A stretch of 64,000 nt of DNA from Sphingomonas gei (GTDB lineage Bacteria; Pseudomonadota; Alphaproteobacteria; Sphingomonadales; Sphingomonadaceae): assembly GCF_004792685.1 (NCBI RefSeq), contig NZ_SRXT01000005.1, forward strand, positions 1 through 64,000. The letters run 5' to 3'. Below the pieces are notes generated by a model. The model had not been told where the DNA came from. It was given only the letters and a program-made list of their open reading frames with translations, and made no database searches. Positions 59,273 to 64,000 of this stretch are shown here, in pieces. The translations under genes and the position numbers were made by a program. Position 1 is the first letter of the stretch. Every line of letters begins with the position of its first letter.

Positions 59273-61941
59273 CCGCTGTTCCGCAGCGCCGTCGCAATCG
59301 CGTTTATCGACAGCAGGATACCTTCGCCGATCCGGGCATCCTCCTCGCCGGCGCGGTGGCGCTTGAGCAATTCGATCTGGAGCAAATTGAGCGGTTCGAT
59401 ATACGGGGTACGCAGCCGGATCGAAGTCTCGAGCCCGGGGTGCTTCTCGAGCAGCCGCGTCTGGCGCGTCACGGCGAGCAGCCCGTCATGCGTTGCATTC
59501 CAGCCGTCGCGGATCCGGCCGAAGATGCCGTCGCGCAGATCCTTGTCCTCGACCAGAGCCGCATAATATTGCGCGACGTCCATGTCCGATTTGGCGAGCA
59601 CCATCTCCATGTTCGCCAGGGTCGACGCGAACAGCGGCCAGCCCGTGGCCATCTCGCGCAGCAGGCCCTTGTCCGCGAACGCGTCGATCGCCGCGCCGAC
59701 GCCGTACCAGCCCGGCAGCATCACGCGCGCCTGCGCCCAGCTAAACACCCAGGGGATCGCGCGCAGATCCTCGATCGCGTCCGATTTCTTGCGGCTGGCC
59801 GGGCGGGAGCCGATCTTGAGCCCGGCGATCTCGGCGATCGGCGTGGCCTGGCGGAAATAGCTGGTGAAGCCCTCGGTGCCGTAGACGAGCCCCCGATAGG
59901 CCTTGAACGCCGTCGCCGAGAGTTCGTCCATAGCCGCGGCGAAGCGCTCGGCATCGGCGGGGGCAAGCTGCTCGGGCTCGAGGCTGGCGAGCAGGGTCGC
60001 CGATGCCATCGCTTCGAGATTGGTCATCGCGCTCGCCCGGGTGCCGTATTTCGCGGCGATCACTTCGCCCTGTTCGGTGATCCGGATGCGGCCCTGCACC
60101 GTGCCCGGGGGCTGGGCGAGGATCGCCGAGAAGCTCGATCCGCCGCCGCGGCCGACCGCGCCGCCGCGGCCGTGGAACAGCTGCATCGCGAGGTTGGCCT
60201 TTTCAAACACCGGCTTGAGCGCCGTCGACCCCCGCGACAATTGCCAGGTAGAAGTCAGATAGCCGCCGTCCTTGTTCGAATCGGAATAGCCGATCATGAC
60301 TTCCTGATGCCCGCGCTTCGCGGCAATCGCGGCGACTTCGGGCAGGCTCAGCCATGCCTCCATGATCGCGGGCGCGCCTTCCAAGTCGGCGATCGTCTCG
60401 AACAGCGGGATCGCCATGATATGCGCCTGCGGCTGGGCGCCGGGGATGTAGAGCCCGGCTTCCTTGAGCAGCACATGGACTTCGAGCAGGTCCGACACCG
60501 ACTGCGCCATCGAGACGATATAATGGGTGATGCATTGGCGCCCGTATTTGGTGTGCGCCTCGGCAGCGGCGCGGACGATCGCCAGCTCGGACGCGGTCTC
60601 TTCGGAATAGACCGCATAGGGGCTGGTCAGCGGCCGCACGCTCTCGAGCTCGCGGCGGAGCAGCGCCACGCGGGCGTCCTCGTCGAGCGCGAGATAATCG
60701 TCGCACGCCCCGCCGGCCTTGAGCAATTCGGCGATCACGCGCTCATGGATCGCGCTGTTCTGGCGCATGTCGAGCGTGGCCAAGTGGAAGCCGAAGGTCT
60801 CGACCGCGCGGATCAGCCGGCCCAGCGCGCCGCCGCTGGCGAGCGGCCCGGCACCTTCGGCGGCGAGACCACGCGCGATCGCAACCAGCTCCTCGCGGAA
60901 CTGCGTGGGCTCGGCATAGGGCTCGGCGCGCAGCGGGGCCGGGCGTGCGGCGCGCTTGCCGGTCAGATTCTCGTGCGTGGCCGAGAGCCGGGCATAGATC
61001 CCGGTGAGCGCGCGGCGATAGGGCTCGTCCTCACGGCTCTTGCCGGTATCCGGGCTTTCCTCGGCGAGTGCGATCACCGCCGCGCTGACGCTGGCATGCT
61101 CGGTCGAGATCGACAGCTCGGCGCCGAGCGCGTGGACCGACTCCATGTAATACGCCAGCACCGTCTCGGCCGAACGCGCGAGCGCGAGCTTCATCGAATC
61201 CGCAGTGACGAATGGATTGCCGTCGCGATCGCCGCCGATCCAGCTGCCGGCGCGCAGGAAGCTCGGCGCGCGCTCGCCGAGCGCGCGGTCCCAGCGGGCA
61301 TAGAGCGCGGGCAGGACGGGCAGGAACACGTCGCGCAGATAGGACAGCGCGGTCTCGACTTCGTCGGCGACGCCCAGTTTTTCGCGGCGCAGCACGCGCG
61401 TCTGCCAGAGCAACGCGATCTGGCGCAGGATCGCCTCTTCGACCTTGTCGCCATCTTCGGTTTCCTCGACGCCGCGATCCTTGAGCGCCATCAGTTCGGC
61501 GATCCGGTTCTTGTGGTCGATCATCGACTTGCGGCGCACCTCGGTCGGGTGCGCGGTCAGCACGGGGGCGACCAAGGCGTGATCGAGCAGCGCCATCACG
61601 GCATCGTGGCCGATGCCGTGTTCCTGCAGCCGTGCCAGCGCCGAGGCCATGTCGGCATGCGCCTCGGTCTCGACGCCCTGGCGGTCCTCGGCGAGGTTGG
61701 CGAGCATCGAGAACAGCATGAAGCCGCGGACGAAATCGAGCGTCTCGTCGAGGCTCAGCCGGTCGAGCCCCGAATCGATTGTTGCCGCCCCGGCGACGCC
61801 GCGATGCCGGTCGACCGACGTGGCGCGGATATATTCGATGCGCTTGAACAGCTCCTCACCGCCATAAGCGCGAATCACGTCGCCGAGGAGTCGACCCAGA
61901 AAGCGGATGTCCGGGTTGTTTGCGATCGCGAGACTGGCCAT
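59269..61941 (-). CDS. ppc: Phosphoenolpyruvate carboxylase
   Basis: An 890-residue PEP carboxylase that makes oxaloacetate from PEP and bicarbonate to refill the TCA cycle. The catalytic His131 lies in VLTAHPTEVRRKSM, and VMIGYSDSNKDGG and FHGRGGAVGRGGG are both intact. The C-terminus ends in IATALRNSG, the terminal Asn-x-Gly type conserved in the family. No ribosome binding site is evident before the ATG. Convergent with the thioesterase gene. Confidence 0.97.
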   Translation of the reverse strand: MASLAIANNPDIRFLGRLLGDVIRAYGGEELFKRIEYIRATSVDRHRGVAGAATIDSGLDRLSLDETLDFVRGFMLFSMLANLAEDRQGVETEAHADMASALARLQEHGIGHDAVMALLDHALVAPVLTAHPTEVRRKSMIDHKNRIAELMALKDRGVEETEDGDKVEEAILRQIALLWQTRVLRREKLGVADEVETALSYLRDVFLPVLPALYARWDRALGERAPSFLRAGSWIGGDRDGNPFVTADSMKLALARSAETVLAYYMESVHALGAELSISTEHASVSAAVIALAEESPDTGKSREDEPYRRALTGIYARLSATHENLTGKRAARPAPLRAEPYAEPTQFREELVAIARGLAAEGAGPLASGGALGRLIRAVETFGFHLATLDMRQNSAIHERVIAELLKAGGACDDYLALDEDARVALLRRELESVRPLTSPYAVYSEETASELAIVRAAAEAHTKYGRQCITHYIVSMAQSVSDLLEVHVLLKEAGLYIPGAQPQAHIMAIPLFETIADLEGAPAIMEAWLSLPEVAAIAAKRGHQEVMIGYSDSNKDGGYLTSTWQLSRGSTALKPVFEKANLAMQLFHGRGGAVGRGGGSSFSAILAQPPGTVQGRIRITEQGEVIAAKYGTRASAMTNLEAMASATLLASLEPEQLAPADAERFAAAMDELSATAFKAYRGLVYGTEGFTSYFRQATPIAEIAGLKIGSRPASRKKSDAIEDLRAIPWVFSWAQARVMLPGWYGVGAAIDAFADKGLLREMATGWPLFASTLANMEMVLAKSDMDVAQYYAALVEDKDLRDGIFGRIRDGWNATHDGLLAVTRQTRLLEKHPGLETSIRLRTPYIEPLNLLQIELLKRHRAGEEDARIGEGILLSINAIATALRNSG

Positions 61942-62081
61942 GGCCGGTGTTGCTGCACTGCAAGAAGCCCCCGGTCAATCCACGCTTTGTCGCGCTGCGA
62001 CAAAGACCGCTTTCGGGCCTGATTTGTCGGCGTGAAGCCGTTGCGGGTTGCGATGGGGGCTTCGAGCCCTAGCTTGGAACG

Positions 62082-62948
62082 ATGAGTCCCGCCACCCAAG
62101 CCGCCCGCTCGCTCAAATCCGCGCTGATCGGCCAGGTGCGCGCGGTATTCAACGACAAGGCGAAAGGCGAGAAGCCGGTTCAGCGCAATCCCGAGAGGAG
62201 CATGTTCGGCCCCCGGTCGGTGGTGTGGCGCGTCCATGGCGACGTCACTACGATGATGGTCGGCGGGGTGACTGCGCTGCTGCTCCAGATGCTCCATCCG
62301 GCGGTGCTCGCCGGGGTGTGGGACCATTCGAGCTTTCGCGGCGACATGCTCGGCCGGCTGCGCCGCACGGCGCGCTTCATCGCGATGACGACTTATGGCG
62401 CCGCCGAAGAGGCCGAGGTGTCGATCGCCAAGGTGCGCGACGTCCACACCCGCGTTCGCGGCGTGCTGGCCGATGGCACGCCCTATGCCGCAGACGATCC
62501 GCGCCTGCTCGCCTGGGTTCACGTCACCGAGGCGGTGAGCTTCCTCGACGCCTGGCGGCGCTATGCCGAGCCCGGCATGTCGGCGAGCGATCAGGACCGC
62601 TATTTCGCCGAGTTCGCCCGAGTGGCGGAAGCGCTGGGTGCCGACCCGATCCCGCGCAGCCGCGCCGAAGCCGACGCTCTGATCGCCGAAATGCGGCCAG
62701 AATTGCTGGTCGATGCCCGCACCCGCGAAGTGGCGCGGATGGTGCTCGATCAGCCGGCGCCCAACCTTGCGGTCAAACCGTTCCAGATGCTGGCCTTCCA
62801 GGCGGCGGTAGACCTCCTCCCCGATTGGGCCCGGCGGATGCACGGGCTTTCCGGCCCCGGCCTTGCCACGCCCGCGGTGCGGCTGGGCACCGGCGGCATT
62901 GCCAGCACGATGCGCTGGGCGTTCCGATCGTCGTCAAGTCGGGACTAA
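62082..62948 (+). CDS. MpaB/DUF2236-family oxygenase-like protein
   Basis: A 288-residue protein of the DUF2236 (oxygenase MpaB / latex-clearing-protein-like) group. Recognisable segments are SMFGPRSVVWRVHGDVTTMM, LLLQMLHPAVLAGVWDHSSF with the first His, TARFIAMTTYGAAEEAE, and LLAWVHVTEAVSFLDAWRRY with another His; these His residues bind haem in Lcp. A short gap follows before the convergent reductase. Whether this member binds haem or acts on rubber-like chains is unknown. Confidence 0.9.
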   Translation: MSPATQAARSLKSALIGQVRAVFNDKAKGEKPVQRNPERSMFGPRSVVWRVHGDVTTMMVGGVTALLLQMLHPAVLAGVWDHSSFRGDMLGRLRRTARFIAMTTYGAAEEAEVSIAKVRDVHTRVRGVLADGTPYAADDPRLLAWVHVTEAVSFLDAWRRYAEPGMSASDQDRYFAEFARVAEALGADPIPRSRAEADALIAEMRPELLVDARTREVARMVLDQPAPNLAVKPFQMLAFQAAVDLLPDWARRMHGLSGPGLATPAVRLGTGGIASTMRWAFRSSSSRD

Positions 62949-62955
62949 GTCCCGA

Positions 62956-64000
62956 TCAGGGGATGATCCGTTCCGCCCGCAGGCGCGCGAACAGATCGAA
63001 GAACGCGTCATCGGTCGGCTGGTATTCGGTGAAGCCGAGCCTGCGGCTCTTGCTCATGTCGGTAACCACCTCGATCGGCCGGCCCAGATCGGCATCGGTG
63101 TGCCAGGGCGACGACAGCCGCGCCAGGTCCGCCTCGACCAATCCTTCACGTTCGGCAAGCGCCCGCCAACGCGGTTCGTCACCGGCCATCTGCACCGCCA
63201 ACGGCTCGACGGAGCCATCGAAGCTTGCCGGCTCCACGCCAAACCATGCCGCGAGACGCCCCCACATCCAGCTCCAGCGGAAGACATCGCCGTTCACGAC
63301 GTTGAACGCTTCGTTGCGTGTCTCGGGCGTCGTCGCGGCCCAGAGCAGGTGCCGCGCCAGCAGCCGCGCGTCGGTCATGTCGGTTAGCCCGTTCCACTGC
63401 GCTGCGGACCCGGGAAAGCGGAAAGGGCGGCCGGTCTCGCGGCAGAGGCTGGCGTAGACGGCAAGTGTGGTGCCCATGTTCATGGCGTTTCCGACGGCCA
63501 TCCCGATCACGGTGTGCGGACGATGCACGCTCCACGAAAAACCATCGCGCTCGGCCGCGGCGAAAACCTCGTCTTCCTGCGCATAATAGAAATTCTCGAC
63601 GTCGAGCCGGCCCTGATCCTCGCGGAAAGGAGTCTGCGGCAACGCGCCCTTTCCATACGCCTCGAACGGCCCGAGATAATGCTTCAGACCCGTCACCAAC
63701 GCGACATGGCGGGTGCCCCCATTCGCGCGCAAGGCATCGAGCAAGTTGCGGACCATGGCGGCATTGACGCGGATATTGTCCGCCTCGCTGTCTTGCCGAA
63801 GCCATGTCGTGATGAGCACGATTTCGGGACGAACATCCGTCAAGGCGGCGGCCGTCGCGGCCTTGTCCTGAAGATCGGCTGCGACATGACGAACCCCGGC
63901 TTGCGCGGGGCGGCCGCGGGACAGCCCGTACACCGTCCAGCCTTCGCTCAGAAGCAGGTCGGCGCTCGCGCTGCCGACGATGCCGCTTGCGCCCACTACC
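62956..64000 (-). CDS. PRISE-type short-chain dehydrogenase/reductase (5' end cut by window)
   Basis: At least 346 residues, running off the right edge; the frame stays open past the last base. The Rossmann start VVGASGIVGSASADLLLSEG is seen, so only a few residues are missing. ALVTGLKHYLGPFEAYGKG, NFYYAQEDEVFAAA (with the Tyr used by PRISE enzymes) and WSVHRPHTVIGMAVGNAMN match progesterone 5-beta-reductase/iridoid-synthase-like proteins. It would reduce an enone with NAD(P)H. The substrate is unknown. Confidence 0.88.
   Translation of the reverse strand, partial: VVGASGIVGSASADLLLSEGWTVYGLSRGRPAQAGVRHVAADLQDKAATAAALTDVRPEIVLITTWLRQDSEADNIRVNAAMVRNLLDALRANGGTRHVALVTGLKHYLGPFEAYGKGALPQTPFREDQGRLDVENFYYAQEDEVFAAAERDGFSWSVHRPHTVIGMAVGNAMNMGTTLAVYASLCRETGRPFRFPGSAAQWNGLTDMTDARLLARHLLWAATTPETRNEAFNVVNGDVFRWSWMWGRLAAWFGVEPASFDGSVEPLAVQMAGDEPRWRALAEREGLVEADLARLSSPWHTDADLGRPIEVVTDMSKSRRLGFTEYQPTDDAFFDLFARLRAERIIP

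Noticed and set aside
58825..62022. A 1065-codon plus-strand frame opposite ppc
   Set aside because: ppc has all catalytic motifs; the opposite frame also crosses the thioesterase gene out of frame.

Overview
The window reads as chromosomal DNA of a high-GC alphaproteobacterium, most likely a sphingomonad (Sphingomonas or a close relative). The grounds are family content and gene order: large TonB-dependent receptors beside sugar hydrolases and a tryptophan-halogenase-like flavoprotein; the block prfB / mrcA / amidase / rne; hom next to glpX; a release factor 2 gene without the programmed frameshift; and short dispersed palindromes of the kind scattered through sphingomonad genomes. This is inference; no rRNA or other decisive marker is present. 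No tRNA, rRNA, insertion sequence, prophage or CRISPR array was seen.

Left edge (1-8944): one open frame of at least 2848 codons, not closed on its left side. It encodes a modular polymorphic toxin with helical N-terminal parts, an annexin-like repeat, a Gly/Ala-rich hydrophobic part, several separate modules joined by a recurring AVRTxD linker, a Tudor-like segment, and a C-terminal zinc deaminase with HAE and CxxC signatures. A 131-residue Imm1-like immunity gene overlaps its stop codon.

8945-11655: a HAD phosphatase, then a Glu/Leu/Phe/Val dehydrogenase followed by a tiny ACT-domain protein, with a divergent Lrp/AsnC regulator.

11665-32031: a carbohydrate locus of about 20 kb centred on a DeoR/AgaR-type repressor. 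On the minus strand TonB receptor 1, a flavin-dependent halogenase, a GH27 glycosidase and a DUF4874/DUF4832 protein form one run. TonB receptor 2 is divergent from the repressor. A secreted amidohydrolase is divergent from a plus-strand run: GH36 glycosidase, EamA-type membrane transporter, AgaZ/GatZ-family protein, AgaS-type SIS isomerase and a BadF/BadG-type sugar kinase. TTTCGTT-like sites lie in front of all these units. A pathway for alpha-linked galactosides, and quite possibly alpha-N-acetylgalactosaminides, is the best reading: uptake across the outer membrane, hydrolysis, inner-membrane import, phosphorylation, isomerisation/deamination and aldol cleavage.

31986-36644: cupin, epoxide-hydrolase-like protein, ThyA, a small secreted protein, a short RadC-type protein and a lipoprotein methyltransferase.

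36641-49535: core genes prfB, mrcA and an N-acetylmuramoyl-L-alanine amidase on the minus strand, divergent from rne across a 494-base leader. Then come an M48 metallopeptidase with TPR-like repeats, a DsbA-like protein, an ABC exporter and a GNAT acetyltransferase.

49528-64000: CocE/NonD hydrolase, glpX, a small secreted protein, hom, a 2-oxoglutarate oxygenase, a Bcr/CflA-type exporter, an acidic protein, a decayed DUF1801 fragment, a lone ExbD, an MliC-type lipoprotein, a thioesterase, ppc, an MpaB/DUF2236 protein and, cut by the right edge, a PRISE-type reductase. Dispersed palindromes mark many intergenic gaps.
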